Source of the DNA: Mesorhizobium sp.
GTDB taxonomy: Bacteria > Pseudomonadota > Alphaproteobacteria > Rhizobiales > Rhizobiaceae
NCBI RefSeq assembly: GCF_004963255.1
Contig: NZ_SUGA01000010.1
Location: 1-64,000 of the forward strand
Direction: 5' to 3'
DNA: 64,000 nt
The notes below the pieces were generated by a model that saw nothing but the letters and a program-made list of their open reading frames with translations, did no database searches and was not told the origin of the DNA. Of this stretch, positions 52,360 to 61,897 are shown piece by piece. Made by a program: the position numbers and the translations under genes. Within the stretch, counting starts at the first letter, position 1; every line of letters begins with the position of its first letter.

Positions 52360-53466
52360 ATGAAGGGCGGCTTTCCCATTCCCGTTTCGGTGCTCACCGG
52401 CTTTCTCGGCGCCGGCAAGACGACGCTGCTCAACCGGCTGCTCAAGGATCCAGCGCTTGCCGATACGGCGGTGATCATCAACGAGTTCGGCGAGGTGGCG
52501 ATCGACCATCTTTTGGTCGAGCAGGCATCCGACGGCATCATCCAGCTTTCCGACGGCTGCCTCTGCTGCACGGTGCGCGGCGACCTGGTCGACACGCTTG
52601 CCGATCTCGTCGACCGGCTGCAGACCGGCCGCATCGCGAAACTCGCCCGCGTCGTCGTCGAGACGACGGGCCTCGCCGATCCGGCGCCGGTGCTGCAGTC
52701 GATCATGGCGCATCCGGCGCTGGTGCAGGCCTTCCGGCTCGACGGCGTCATCACGCTGGTCGACGCCGTCAATGGCGAGGCAACGCTCGACGGCCATGTC
52801 GAGGCGGTGAAACAGGCGGCGATGGCCGATCGCATCGTGCTGACCAAGACCGATCTTGCCGACGCGGCCGAGGTCGAGGTGTTGCGGGCAAGGCTGAAGC
52901 AGGTCAATCCTGGCGCCGTCGTGCTCGACGTCAACGAGGCCGGCGCCGCGGCGCTGTTCAATTGCGGGCTTTATGATCCTAAAACCAAGTCCGCCGACGT
53001 GCGGCGCTGGCTTGGCGAAGAGGCGGCGCATGATCACGATCATGGCCATCATCACCATGACGGCGATCATGATCACCACCATCATGAGCATCGCCACGAT
53101 ACGCGCGTGCGCACCCATTCGCTCGTCCACGATGGCCCGGTGCCGTTCTCGGCGATCGAGATGTTCCTCGACCTTCTGCGCTCGACGCATGGCGAGAAGC
53201 TGCTGCGGATGAAGGGCGTCATCGAGCTCGCGGAGGATCCCTCGCGACCGCTTGTCATCCACGGCGTGCAGAAGATCCTGCATCCGCCGGCAAGGCTGCC
53301 GGCCTGGCCCGACGGCCAGCGCGGCACCAGGCTGGTGCTGATCACGCTGGACATGCCGGACGACTATATCCACCGGCTGTTCGCGGCCTTCACCAACAAG
53401 CCGTCGATCGACACGCCGGACCGGGCCGCGCTCGAGTCCAATCCGCTGGCAATAGCCGGGCTATAA
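52360..53466 (+). CDS. COG0523 (CobW/ZNG-type) GTPase with His-rich segment
   Basis: 368 aa metal-chaperone GTPase. Walker A is GFLGAGKTTLLNRLL, the family metal motif CLCC is in SDGCLCCTVRG, ETTGLADP is the switch segment and TKTD the guanine-specificity motif. A His/Asp-rich stretch of about 30 residues (HDHDHGHHHHDGDHDHHHHE) precedes the C-terminal CobW domain and likely holds zinc or cobalt. It lies 5 bp behind the carboxypeptidase gene. The client protein is unknown; no zur-box or cobalamin genes are seen. Confidence 0.9.
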   Translation: MKGGFPIPVSVLTGFLGAGKTTLLNRLLKDPALADTAVIINEFGEVAIDHLLVEQASDGIIQLSDGCLCCTVRGDLVDTLADLVDRLQTGRIAKLARVVVETTGLADPAPVLQSIMAHPALVQAFRLDGVITLVDAVNGEATLDGHVEAVKQAAMADRIVLTKTDLADAAEVEVLRARLKQVNPGAVVLDVNEAGAAALFNCGLYDPKTKSADVRRWLGEEAAHDHDHGHHHHDGDHDHHHHEHRHDTRVRTHSLVHDGPVPFSAIEMFLDLLRSTHGEKLLRMKGVIELAEDPSRPLVIHGVQKILHPPARLPAWPDGQRGTRLVLITLDMPDDYIHRLFAAFTNKPSIDTPDRAALESNPLAIAGL

Positions 53467-53485
53467 GCAAAAAAACGACGCCGGC

Positions 53486-53737
53486 TCAGGCGGCGCTGCC
53501 GCGTTCGACCAGGAAGCGGTGGCCGCCGGTGACCGCGGCCGTTTCGACCAATTGGTGGCCGGCATCGGCGCAGAAGGCCGGGATGTCGATGACCGCGAGC
53601 GGATCGGTGGTTTCCAGCCAAAGCCGGCTGCCCGGCCGCATGGCGGCCAGCCGCTTGCGGGCTTTCAGCACCGGCAACGGACAGTTCAGTCCCTTGAGAT
53701 CGTAGATGGCAGGCGGCTTTGCCCTTTGTTCATGCAT
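53486..53737 (-). CDS. tusA: TusA-family sulfurtransferase
   Basis: 83 aa single-domain protein. The sulfur-carrying Cys is in NCPLPVLKARK, the CPxP motif of TusA/SirA. The remainder (SRLWLETTDPLAVIDIPAFC) matches the compact alpha/beta fold. It transfers persulfide sulfur in tRNA thiolation or molybdenum-cofactor routes. The ATG at 53737 gives the family length. It converges with the GTPase gene. Confidence 0.88.
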   Translation of the reverse strand: MHEQRAKPPAIYDLKGLNCPLPVLKARKRLAAMRPGSRLWLETTDPLAVIDIPAFCADAGHQLVETAAVTGGHRFLVERGSAA

Positions 53738-53786
53738 GTCGTTATCCCAAAATCGCCTTACACTTTTGGGCGACATGCATTGGGTC

Positions 53787-55076
53787 TCAGCCGCCGAACA
53801 TGCCGAGCAGCTTCTTCTTCAGCTTCGACACGGTGCCCTGGTCGGCGTCGGCGGCCTGCTGGGTTTCCTGCGCGGGCGCTGGCTCGACGCCGGCGGTGAC
53901 GACCGGCTGCTGCGCGGCCTGCTTGGCGGCTTCCTTCTCAGCCAGCGCTTGCGCCTTGGCCTGTTCCTTGGCGGCCTTGGCCGCCTCGATCGCCGCCAGG
54001 CGCTGCTCTTCGGCCTTGCGCTTGGCTTCCTTCTCCGCGTCGAGCGCGGCCATCTTGCGGCCAGCCGGGGAATCGATGCGGCCCATGCGAGTCGTTTCCG
54101 TCACCGAGCCGTCGGCGTTCAACGACGGCGGTTCAATCGGCACGCGCTCGCCGCGGGCGCGGCGCTTCGACCAGTCCGAGACGATGCTGGCTTCCTTGAT
54201 GCCGGCAATCGTCGGCTTCGGCGGCGGGTTGCTGGAATTCACGGCCGAACTGAAGGCCGCGTCATAGCTCTTCTCGTAATTCGTGTAGGCGGTCTTCAGC
54301 GAATCCGGCTGCGTCGTCGGGGGGCAGGGGCCGGTCGGGTCGAAAGTCGTGCCTTCCGGCGCGACCTGGTTGAAGACGTAGCGCTTCTCGCAGACGTCAA
54401 CCTTCGGCGGCACCTTGGTGATCTCGAAATTGTCGTAGCCGACCTTCAGCATCTTCCAGAATTCGTAGTTCGGGTCGTTGCGGTAGCGCGCCATGTTGGC
54501 GGCGGTCATGCGGAAGGGGAAGGCCTGGATCTGGAACTCGGTCTGGCCGCCCTGGAAGGCGTCGCGGCCGAAGGCATAGATCTGCTCGATCTGCGCGTCG
54601 GTCATCGAATAGCAGCCGGAGGACGAGCAGGCGCCGTGCACCATCAGGTTCTGGCCGGTGCGGCCATTGGCGCGGTCATAGGCGTTGGGGAAGCCGATGT
54701 TGAACGACAGATGGTAATTCGAGCGCGGGTTCATCTGCGACGGGCGCACCGTGTAGAAGCCTTCCGGCGCCTGGCGGTCGCCCTCGGTGTATTTGGGGCC
54801 GAGCTTTCCCGACCATTTGCAGATGTCGTAGGTGGCGACGAGATCGTAGCGGCCGTTGGTCTTGGCCTTCCAGATCTCCAGTTTGCCTTCTTCCTTGAAG
54901 ATGCGCGCCATCACCGAGGAGGTGCGCACCATGCCCTTGGCCTTCATGTCGGCGAGGATCTTGTCCGGCAGCGGCTTGTTGGCCTCCGGCGCGAAATCCT
55001 TCATCGACGAATCATTGCAGCCGGCGACGCCGATGGCGGCGATCAGGACTCCGGTGCGGGCAAGCTTGGCAAACAT
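53787..55076 (-). CDS. Lipoprotein L,D-transpeptidase family protein (YafK-like) with coiled-coil tail
   Basis: 429 aa. The lipobox IGVAGC at residues 15-20 anchors it to a membrane. The catalytic domain (about residues 55-215) contains GDRQAPEGFYTV, LMVHGACSSSGCYSM with the His and catalytic Cys, and PFRMT. This motif is that of YafK/ErfK-like murein enzymes. The final 110 residues are Ala/Lys/Glu-rich (KEAKRKAEEQRLAAIEAAKA) and probably form a long helix or coiled coil reaching into the periplasm. A tail of this kind is unusual for YafK. Monocistronic. Confidence 0.85.
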   Translation of the reverse strand: MFAKLARTGVLIAAIGVAGCNDSSMKDFAPEANKPLPDKILADMKAKGMVRTSSVMARIFKEEGKLEIWKAKTNGRYDLVATYDICKWSGKLGPKYTEGDRQAPEGFYTVRPSQMNPRSNYHLSFNIGFPNAYDRANGRTGQNLMVHGACSSSGCYSMTDAQIEQIYAFGRDAFQGGQTEFQIQAFPFRMTAANMARYRNDPNYEFWKMLKVGYDNFEITKVPPKVDVCEKRYVFNQVAPEGTTFDPTGPCPPTTQPDSLKTAYTNYEKSYDAAFSSAVNSSNPPPKPTIAGIKEASIVSDWSKRRARGERVPIEPPSLNADGSVTETTRMGRIDSPAGRKMAALDAEKEAKRKAEEQRLAAIEAAKAAKEQAKAQALAEKEAAKQAAQQPVVTAGVEPAPAQETQQAADADQGTVSKLKKKLLGMFGG

Positions 55077-55301
55077 CGGTGCGGCTACGTCTCTTCTCTC
55101 GGGCCAACGACTCTCGACATGGCCGGGCCCGCAGGCTGAACACCAGTGGACCGTAAGCCCGTTAACCTTGAAAATTCCTTACCGCAAGCCTTCGTCACAA
55201 TCTGGGCAAACCCCTCACGGCAAATCCCATTGAGCCGAATCCGGCGGCATTTTTGTGGCGAAATTGGTCATTGCCGCCACAGTTTACCAGCAGAGGCCCG
55301 A

Positions 55302-56252
55302 TTAAAGGCTTCGGCCCATCGCCAGATACTTCTCGCGGCGCTGCTCGCGGAAATCGGTGTTGGCGCCGGCAAAGTCCTTCATCGTCCTGGCGATGAGGTC
55401 GCCGGTGGAGGCAATCACCGTCTCCGGCGCGCGCTGGGCGCCGCCCATCGGCTCGGGAATGATGGCGTCGATGATCTTCATCTCGAGCAGATCCTGCGCG
55501 GTGATCTTCATGTTGGTCGCCGCGTCCTTGGAGCGGGTGGTGTCACGCCACAGGATCGAAGCGGCACCCTCCGGCGAGATCACCGAATAGATGGCGTGCT
55601 CCAGCATATAGACCCGGTTGGCGGTGGCGATCGCAATGGCGCCGCCGGAGCCGCCTTCGCCGATGACCACCGAGATCGACGGCACTTTCAGCGAAAGGCA
55701 GGCGGAAGTCGAACGTGCGATCGCTTCGGCCTGGCCGCGCTCCTCGGCGCCGACGCCGGGATAGGCGCCGGCGGTGTCGACCAGCGTCAGAAGCGGGATC
55801 TTGAAACGGTCGGCCAGTTCCATGAGGCGCACCGCCTTGCGATAGCCCTCGGGTCGCACCGAGCCGAAATTGTGCTTGATGCGGCTTGCCGTGTCCGATC
55901 CCTTTTCCTGGCCGATCACCGCCACCGGCTCGCCGCGGAAACGGGCGAAGCCGCCGACGATCGCCTGGTCGTCGCCGAAATTGCGGTCGCCCGCCAAGGG
56001 CGTGAAATCGGTGAACAGCCCTTTGATGTAGTCGACGCAATGCGGGCGGTCGGGATGGCGCGCGACCTGCACCTTTTGCCAGGGGGTGAGCGCCTTGTAG
56101 AGGTCGCGCAAGGCGTCGCGCGAACGCTTTTCCAGCCGGCTGATCTCTTCGGCGACATCGACCGCCTCGCCGTTCTCGGCAAGCTTCTTCAGCTCGAGGA
56201 TCTTGAGCTCCAGATCCTGCACCGGCTTTTCGAAGTCGAGGTAGTTGTACAT
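55302..56252 (-). CDS. accA: Acetyl-CoA carboxylase carboxyltransferase, alpha subunit
   Basis: 316 aa, standard size. It transfers the carboxyl group from biotin to acetyl-CoA in the first step of fatty acid synthesis, with Acc[21 protein letters not shown] is the usual start. The active-site region shows [20 protein letters not shown] and [33 protein letters not shown] is a family signature. An essential housekeeping gene; transcribed separately from xerD, which ends 102 bp upstream. Confidence 0.96.
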   Translation of the reverse strand: MYNYLDFEKPVQDLELKILELKKLAENGEAVDVAEEISRLEKRSRDALRDLYKALTPWQKVQVARHPDRPHCVDYIKGLFTDFTPLAGDRNFGDDQAIVGGFARFRGEPVAVIGQEKGSDTASRIKHNFGSVRPEGYRKAVRLMELADRFKIPLLTLVDTAGAYPGVGAEERGQAEAIARSTSACLSLKVPSISVVIGEGGSGGAIAIATANRVYMLEHAIYSVISPEGAASILWRDTTRSKDAATNMKITAQDLLEMKIIDAIIPEPMGGAQRAPETVIASTGDLIARTMKDFAGANTDFREQRREKYLAMGRSL

Positions 56253-56353
56253 GCTTGAGCGGACCGATCCGTCGGAAGGCGAAATGGCTGGCGGAACCGC
56301 TGAAATGCCGGCTCCGGGCGGTGGAACGTCGCCCTCACATAGCGATATGAGGC

Positions 56354-57268
56354 CTAGTCGGCAAGCGGATGATGATCGTTGACCAGCCGCACCAGCCGCT
56401 CCTCCAGCACATGGGTGTAGATCTGCGTGGTCGAGATGTCGGCATGGCCAAGGAGTTGCTGAACGGCTCTGAGGTCGGCGCCGTTCTGCAGGAGATGGCT
56501 GGCAAAAGCATGGCGAAGCACATGCGGCGAGATTTTCGCCGCAGCTATCCCCGACCGAGCGGCCAAGCCCTTGAGATCGCGGGCGAAAACCTGCCTGGAA
56601 AGATGGCCGCTGTCGGAGGAGGCGGGAAACAGGAACGGGCTCTCGGCAAAGGCCGGGCGCTCGGCCCTTGCGGCAAGCCAGGCGCGCATGGCCGCGCGCG
56701 CCTTGGCCGACAGCGGCACCATGCGTTCCTTGTCGCCCTTGCCGCGCACCATGAAGAAGCGGTCGTCGCGCAACGCCACCGTCACCGGCAGGCCGACCAG
56801 CTCCGACACGCGCAGGCCCGTGGCGTAGAGCACCTCGACCAGCGCGTGCAGGCGCAACGCCGCCATCCGGTCGCCATCCGGACCAGCTTCGCCGGCTTCC
56901 TGCGCCGCCCGGTCGAGCAGGCGGCCGGTCTCGGCCTCGCTCATCGTCTTCGGCAGCGGCCGGCCCTTGCGCGGGCTGTCGAGCGTGCCGGTCGGGTCGT
57001 CACCGCGCAGTCCCTCGGCGTAGAGGAATTTGAAGAACTGGCGGACCGCCGACAATTTGCGCGCCTGCGAGGTCGGCGCGAAGCCGCGCGCGGCAATTTC
57101 GTCGAGATAGGCGCGGATGTCGGCCGATCCAGCGCCCGCAAGTCCGCCCTTGATCGCTTCGGAAGCGTCCTCGAGGTCGCGGCGGTAGGAGGCAAGCGTG
57201 TTCTCGGCCGCCCCCCGTTCGGCGCTCATCATTTCGAGGAAGGCTTCGATCCGGGCGGCGCTGTTCAT
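56354..57268 (-). CDS. xerD: Tyrosine recombinase XerD
   Basis: 304 aa recombinase that resolves chromosome dimers at dif together with XerC. Catalytic residues: Arg in [11 protein letters not shown], Lys in [23 protein letters not shown] (His-x-x-Arg), His in [12 protein letters not shown] and the nucleophile Tyr in QIYTHV. The N-terminal SAM-like core domain is complete (residues 1-105). Follows a 50-aa membrane protein gene after 13 bp. Its place beside aroK and accA is the common rhizobial arrangement, which argues for the core XerD rather than a mobile integrase. Confidence 0.93.
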   Translation of the reverse strand: MNSAARIEAFLEMMSAERGAAENTLASYRRDLEDASEAIKGGLAGAGSADIRAYLDEIAARGFAPTSQARKLSAVRQFFKFLYAEGLRGDDPTGTLDSPRKGRPLPKTMSEAETGRLLDRAAQEAGEAGPDGDRMAALRLHALVEVLYATGLRVSELVGLPVTVALRDDRFFMVRGKGDKERMVPLSAKARAAMRAWLAARAERPAFAESPFLFPASSDSGHLSRQVFARDLKGLAARSGIAAAKISPHVLRHAFASHLLQNGADLRAVQQLLGHADISTTQIYTHVLEERLVRLVNDHHPLAD

Positions 57269-57281
57269 CGGGCCGGGTTTG

Positions 57282-57434
57282 TCAGTTCTTCTTGGGGTTG
57301 AGCTTCTCGGCGGGAATGCGGATGCTCATTTCCGCTTTTTTGGGCTCCACGAACATCGCCAGCGCGAACATCGCGCCATAGGCAATGCCTGCAAGAACCG
57401 CCAGCGTCACGACGAAGCGAAACAAAGTCGGCAT
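57282..57434 (-). CDS. Small single-pass membrane protein (50 aa) upstream of xerD
   Basis: Starts [20 protein letters not shown] and continues through one membrane helix to [14 protein letters not shown], then [14 protein letters not shown]. The basic tail would be cytoplasmic or periplasmic depending on topology. The stop lies 13 bp before the xerD ATG, so the two are cotranscribed. I recall an equivalent small gene at this position in related genomes. Function unknown. Confidence 0.7.
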   Translation of the reverse strand: MPTLFRFVVTLAVLAGIAYGAMFALAMFVEPKKAEMSIRIPAEKLNPKKN

Positions 57435-57624
57435 TCAAATTTCGCCCGTCTTGTTGTTCTGCGTTTCCAAAGCCCTGTGCCCTTATGGGACGCCAAACCG
57501 GGCAATTCAAGGACGAAGGATTCCGGTCGCCGCAGGTTTTTGCCGGAAAGGCTTTCTGGAGCTTTGTCCAGCTGTGCTTGACGTAAACGGGCTTTTGATG
57601 TCGATACGGCGCAAAGAGGCCCTG

Positions 57625-58254
57625 ATGAACGCTCTGCCACCAAATCCGACGGACGAAGGCTGTGCCGCGCTGGTCGAGCGGCTCGGCAGCCGTTCGATCG
57701 TCTTCGTCGGGCTGATGGGGGCCGGCAAGACGGCGATCGGCCGCAAGGTGGCGACGATGCTGTCGCTGCCCTTCATGGATAGCGACCAGGAGATCGAAAG
57801 CGTCTCGCGCATGACGGTTCCGGAACTGTTCGAGCGCTATGGCGAGCCGGAATTCCGGGCGCTGGAGCAGCGCGTGATCCTGCGCCTGCTGGAGAACGGC
57901 CCGCAGGTGCTGTCGACCGGCGGCGGCGCCTTCATGAACGCGCAGACGCGCGAGGCGATTTCCGCGCATGGCATATCGGTCTGGCTGAAGGCCGATCTGG
58001 ACCTCTTGATGGAGCGCGTCTCCAAGAAGCAGAACCGGCCGCTGTTGAAGAACCCCGATCCGCGCGCCGTGCTGGAAAAGCTGATGGGCGAGCGTTATCC
58101 GGTCTATGCCGCCGCCGACCTCACCGTGCCGACGCGCGACGATCGCAAGGAGATCATCGCCGGCGAAGTCGTCGCGGCGCTCTGCGCCCATCTCGGCGTC
58201 GAGGCGATCGCGACGGGCGCTACAGGCGCCACAAATGACGAGGTGCAGCCGTGA
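57625..58254 (+). CDS. aroK: Shikimate kinase
   Basis: Phosphorylates shikimate in aromatic amino acid synthesis. 209 aa. Walker A is [15 protein letters not shown], the shikimate-binding Asp is in [18 protein letters not shown] matches the family, and STGGGAF is the substrate-binding loop. [13 protein letters not shown] forms the lid. Start ATG at 57625 is chosen for AAGAGG upstream; an ATG at 57598 is possible. Its end overlaps aroB by 4 bp. Confidence 0.93.
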   Translation: MNALPPNPTDEGCAALVERLGSRSIVFVGLMGAGKTAIGRKVATMLSLPFMDSDQEIESVSRMTVPELFERYGEPEFRALEQRVILRLLENGPQVLSTGGGAFMNAQTREAISAHGISVWLKADLDLLMERVSKKQNRPLLKNPDPRAVLEKLMGERYPVYAAADLTVPTRDDRKEIIAGEVVAALCAHLGVEAIATGATGATNDEVQP

Positions 58255-59420
58255 GCCATGCCGAACCGGTGAAGGTCGAGGTTGGGCTCGGCGACCGCGC
58301 CTATGACATCCTTATCGGTTCCGGATTGCTGGCGTGCGCCGGCGGGGAGATCGCGCGCCGGCTTCCCGGCACCCGCGCGGCCATCGTCACCGACGAGAAC
58401 GTCGCCGCCGCGCATCTCGACACGCTGAAGGCGGGATTGGAGAAAGGCGGCATCCAGTCCGCCGTCATCACATTGCCCGCCGGGGAGAAGACCAAGAGCT
58501 TCGCCCATCTCGAGCAGGTGGTCGACGGCGTGCTCGCCGCCAAGCTCGAACGCCGCGACGTGGTGATCGCGCTCGGCGGCGGCGTCATCGGCGACCTCGC
58601 CGGTTTTGCGTCCGGCATCGTGCGGCGCGGCATGAATTTCGTGCAGATCCCGACCTCGCTCTTGGCGCAGGTCGATTCCTCCGTCGGCGGCAAGACCGGC
58701 ATCAACAGCCCGCGCGGCAAGAACCTGGTCGGCGTCTTCCACCAGCCCAGGCTGGTGCTGGCCGACACCCAAGTGCTCGACACGCTGCCCATCCGCGAGT
58801 TCCGCGCCGGCTATGCCGAGCTTGCCAAATACGGGCTGATCGATCGCCCCGCCTTCTTCGCCTGGCTGGAACAGAACTGGCGCGACGTCTTTGCCGGCGG
58901 CCCGGCGCGCGTCGAGGCGATCGCCGAGGCCTGCCGCGCCAAGGCCGATGTCGTCGCCCGTGACGAGTTCGAGACCGGCGACCGCGCGCTGCTCAATCTC
59001 GGCCACACATTCGGTCATGCGCTGGAAGCCGCCACGCACTATGACGGCGCGCGCCTCGTCCATGGCGAAGGCGTCGCCATCGGCATGGCGCTGGCGCATC
59101 GCTTTTCGGCGCGGCTCAACCTGGCGAGCCCGGACGACGCGGAACGCGTCGAGGCGCATCTCAGCGCCGTCGGCCTGCCCTGGCGCATGGCCGATATTCC
59201 CGGCGAGTTGCCGGACGCCGAGGCGCTGCTTTCCTTCATCACGCAGGACAAGAAGGTCTCGCGCGGCGCGCTGACCTTCATCCTGACGCGCGGCATCGGC
59301 CAGTCGTTCATCGCCAAGGACGTGCCGCCCTCGGAAGTGCTTTCCTTCCTCAAGATGAGTCATCCCGCGGCGCTCAAGACGAGCCATCCCGAACGGTCCA
59401 AGAGGAGCCGTCCCGGATGA
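58251..59420 (+). CDS. aroB: 3-dehydroquinate synthase
   Basis: Second step of the shikimate pathway, NAD- and metal-dependent. 389 aa. [20 protein letters not shown] is the nucleotide-binding core, [19 protein letters not shown] the active site, and [12 protein letters not shown] plus HGEGVAIGM carry the metal-binding histidines. Starts at a GTG overlapping aroK. The C-terminal tail has two near-identical short repeats ([20 protein letters not shown]) beyond the conserved domain, also visible as repeated DNA. The next gene overlaps by 4 bp. Confidence 0.95.
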   Translation: MSHAEPVKVEVGLGDRAYDILIGSGLLACAGGEIARRLPGTRAAIVTDENVAAAHLDTLKAGLEKGGIQSAVITLPAGEKTKSFAHLEQVVDGVLAAKLERRDVVIALGGGVIGDLAGFASGIVRRGMNFVQIPTSLLAQVDSSVGGKTGINSPRGKNLVGVFHQPRLVLADTQVLDTLPIREFRAGYAELAKYGLIDRPAFFAWLEQNWRDVFAGGPARVEAIAEACRAKADVVARDEFETGDRALLNLGHTFGHALEAATHYDGARLVHGEGVAIGMALAHRFSARLNLASPDDAERVEAHLSAVGLPWRMADIPGELPDAEALLSFITQDKKVSRGALTFILTRGIGQSFIAKDVPPSEVLSFLKMSHPAALKTSHPERSKRSRPG

Positions 59421-60313
59421 TCGACGCCGGCTGGATTGTCGCAGCCGTCCTCGCCGCCATCGTGATCGTGGCGCTTCTGTTCCGCGCCCGCTTGCTTGCC
59501 GCTTTCGGCTACGCGCTGCGGCCGATCGAGCCGCAGCAGCGATCCGAGCGCAACGGCAAGGATCATGACAGCGACGATTCCCGTCGTGGCGGCGAAGCGG
59601 ACCGCGAGGAGCGCGACCGGCTCGAGGGCCTCTTCGAGCTTGATGAGCTCGAAGTGTCGGACGTCATGGTCCACCGCACCAATATGCGCTCGGTCAATGC
59701 CGACAATACGCCGGAGGCGGTGGTGCGCGAGATCCTCACGAGTCCGCACACCCGCATGCCGCTGTGGAAGGGCTCGCTCGACAACATCGTCGGCGTCCTG
59801 CACGCGAAAGACCTGCTGAGGGCCCTCAACGAGGTCGGCAACGACTTTTCGCGGATCGACGTGATGAAGATCGCGGCGAAGCCCTGGTTCGTGCCGGACA
59901 CCACCACCTTGCAGGAACAGCTCAACGCCTTCCTGCGGCGCAAGACGCATTTCGCCATCGTCGTCGACGAATATGGCGAGGTCGAAGGGCTGGTGACGCT
60001 GGAAGACATCATCGAGGAGATCGTCGGCGAGATCGCCGACGAGCACGATGTCGACATGCAGGGCGTCAAGAAAGAAGCCGACGGCTCGGTCGTCGTCGAC
60101 GGCACCGTGCCGATCCGCGACTTGAACCGCGCGCTCGACTGGGACCTGCCCGACGAGGAGGCCACCACGATCGCCGGCCTCGTCATCCATGAGACACAGT
60201 CGATCCCCGAGGAAAAGCAGGCCTTCACCTTCCACGGCAAGCGCTTCGTCGTCATGAAGCGCGACAAGAACCGCATTGCGAGGTTGAGGATCAGGCCCGC
60301 CAGCGAAAGCTGA
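59417..60313 (+). CDS. CBS-pair/CorC domain protein lacking the DUF21 membrane domain
   Basis: 298 aa. A single N-terminal helix ([19 protein letters not shown]) is followed by a charged linker rich in Arg, Asp and Glu, then [19 protein letters not shown] and two CBS motifs to about residue 205 ([20 protein letters not shown]), and a CorC_HlyC domain (residues 215-290). Usual HlyC/CorC relatives of about 430 aa have a four-helix DUF21 domain ahead of the CBS pair; here it is missing. Third gene of the aroK-aroB operon. It may be an ion-transport regulator; function unproven. Confidence 0.85.
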   Translation: MIDAGWIVAAVLAAIVIVALLFRARLLAAFGYALRPIEPQQRSERNGKDHDSDDSRRGGEADREERDRLEGLFELDELEVSDVMVHRTNMRSVNADNTPEAVVREILTSPHTRMPLWKGSLDNIVGVLHAKDLLRALNEVGNDFSRIDVMKIAAKPWFVPDTTTLQEQLNAFLRRKTHFAIVVDEYGEVEGLVTLEDIIEEIVGEIADEHDVDMQGVKKEADGSVVVDGTVPIRDLNRALDWDLPDEEATTIAGLVIHETQSIPEEKQAFTFHGKRFVVMKRDKNRIARLRIRPASES

Positions 60314-60340
60314 CGCGTCCCGAGATTCAAGCCATGTCGC

Positions 60341-61885
60341 TCAGAGTTCCTTCGTCCAGCGCTCGCTGAGCGTCGCGCCGGTCCCGGCGTCGATTGCCGC
60401 CAGGCTGACCTCGTAGCCCCAGAGATTGCGGATATGGCGCAGGGTTGCGTCGCGGCTCTGGCCCTCGAGCATGATGCCGTCCTTGACCTTGTGCTGCAGC
60501 CGCAGATGCCGATCGCCCAGCAGATCCACGTCGACCACCTGGATGTCGGGGCGGCTGGCACCGATATCGTAGCTTTGCGCCAGCGCCGACCGTATCCTGG
60601 CATAGCCGCGCTCATTGTGGATCGAGGCCACCTCGTAATGCGGCTCGTCGGCGCCGTCGGCCAGCGCGAAAAGCCGCCATTTGCGAATGAGCGCCGGGCT
60701 CAGATACTGGCGGATGAAGGATTCGTCGCGGTGGTTGGCCCAGGCGTCGAGCAGGGTGTCGCGCCAGTCGCCGCGGCCGGCAATGTCCGAGAACCAGTCG
60801 CGGTCCTCGGCGGTGGGCGCCGTCGAGATGCGCTGGATATCCTGCATCATGTCGAGGCCAAGCGCATAGGGATTGATGCCGGAGTAGCGCGGATCGTCAT
60901 AGGCCGGCTGGAAGACCACGTTGGAGTGGTTGCGCAGGATCTCGAGCATGGCGCCTTCGCTGATGCGGCCGCGATCGAACAGCGTGTTCATGATCGTGTA
61001 GTGCACGAAGGTGGCGCACCCTTCGTTCATCACCTGGGTTTGCCGCTGCGGGTAGAAATATTGCGCGATGACGCGCACGATCCTGACGATCTCGCGCTGC
61101 CAGGGCTCAAGGACGAGGCTGTTCTTCTCGAGGAAATAGAGCAGGTTCTCCTCCGGCAGCTTGAGCGATTTCTTCCGTTCGGCAAGGATTTCGTCCCCCG
61201 CTTCCGGCTTGCTCTTTCCCTGCGAGGGCGGCAGCGTTCGCCACAGATCGTTGAAGGAGCGCTCCTCGTATTCGAGACGCTCGCGCAGCCCCTCGCGCTG
61301 CTGCTCGGACGACAGTTTCGGTGGCCGATGGTAGCGGAAGACGCCCTGTTCCATCAGCGCGTGCGCGGAATCCAGGATCGCTTCCACGGCCGCCAGGCCA
61401 TGCCGTTCCTCGCATCGGGCGATGTAGCCCTTGGCAAAATCCAGATAGCTCAAAATGCCGCCGGCATCGGTCCATTGCCGGAAGAGATGATTGTTCTTGA
61501 AGAAATGATTGTGCCCGAGCGCGGCATGCGCGGTCACCAGGGCCTGCAGGGCCATGGTGTTCTCTTCCATCAGATAGACGATGCAGGGGTTGGAGTTGAT
61601 GACCAACTCATAGGCCAGGCCGCGCGCGCCCTTGCGGTAGAGAAACTCGTCGTAGAGGAAACGCTTGCCGAACGACCAATGCCGGTACATCAGCGGCATG
61701 CCGACCGAGGAATAGGCGTCGAGCATCTGCTCGGAAGAGATGACCTCCATCTGCACAGGATAGATGTCGAGGCCCAGTTCTTCGGTCCCGAGCGCCTCGA
61801 TCTCGTCATAGACGCGGGACAGCTTCGCAAAATTCCAGTCCGAGCCGGAAAACAGCAGTTCGGATTTGCGCGCCTGGCTGACCAT
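60341..61885 (-). CDS. spoVR: SpoVR family protein
   Basis: 514 aa, typical length. Recognisable segments are SDWNFAKLSRVYDEIEALG near the start, YRHWSFGKRFLYDEFLYRKG, LVINSNPCIVYLMEENTM, YFYPQRQTQVMNEGCATFVH and INPYALGLDMMQDIQRI. Biochemical role unknown; in E. coli (ycgB) it belongs to the stationary-phase set with yeaG and yeaH. Last gene of that operon here, 12 bp behind yeaH. Confidence 0.93.
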   Translation of the reverse strand: MVSQARKSELLFSGSDWNFAKLSRVYDEIEALGTEELGLDIYPVQMEVISSEQMLDAYSSVGMPLMYRHWSFGKRFLYDEFLYRKGARGLAYELVINSNPCIVYLMEENTMALQALVTAHAALGHNHFFKNNHLFRQWTDAGGILSYLDFAKGYIARCEERHGLAAVEAILDSAHALMEQGVFRYHRPPKLSSEQQREGLRERLEYEERSFNDLWRTLPPSQGKSKPEAGDEILAERKKSLKLPEENLLYFLEKNSLVLEPWQREIVRIVRVIAQYFYPQRQTQVMNEGCATFVHYTIMNTLFDRGRISEGAMLEILRNHSNVVFQPAYDDPRYSGINPYALGLDMMQDIQRISTAPTAEDRDWFSDIAGRGDWRDTLLDAWANHRDESFIRQYLSPALIRKWRLFALADGADEPHYEVASIHNERGYARIRSALAQSYDIGASRPDIQVVDVDLLGDRHLRLQHKVKDGIMLEGQSRDATLRHIRNLWGYEVSLAAIDAGTGATLSERWTKEL

Positions 61886-61897
61886 TGCCGAAACCCC

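Noticed and set aside
53028..53105. Repetitive CAT/GAT-rich stretch considered as a DNA repeat or CRISPR-like array
   Set aside because: It encodes the His/Asp-rich metal-binding segment of the COG0523 GTPase and has no spacer pattern.
56354..57268. Tyrosine recombinase as a sign of an integrated mobile element
   Set aside because: It lies among core genes (accA, aroK, aroB), matches XerD in length and motifs, and no att repeats or phage genes are nearby.
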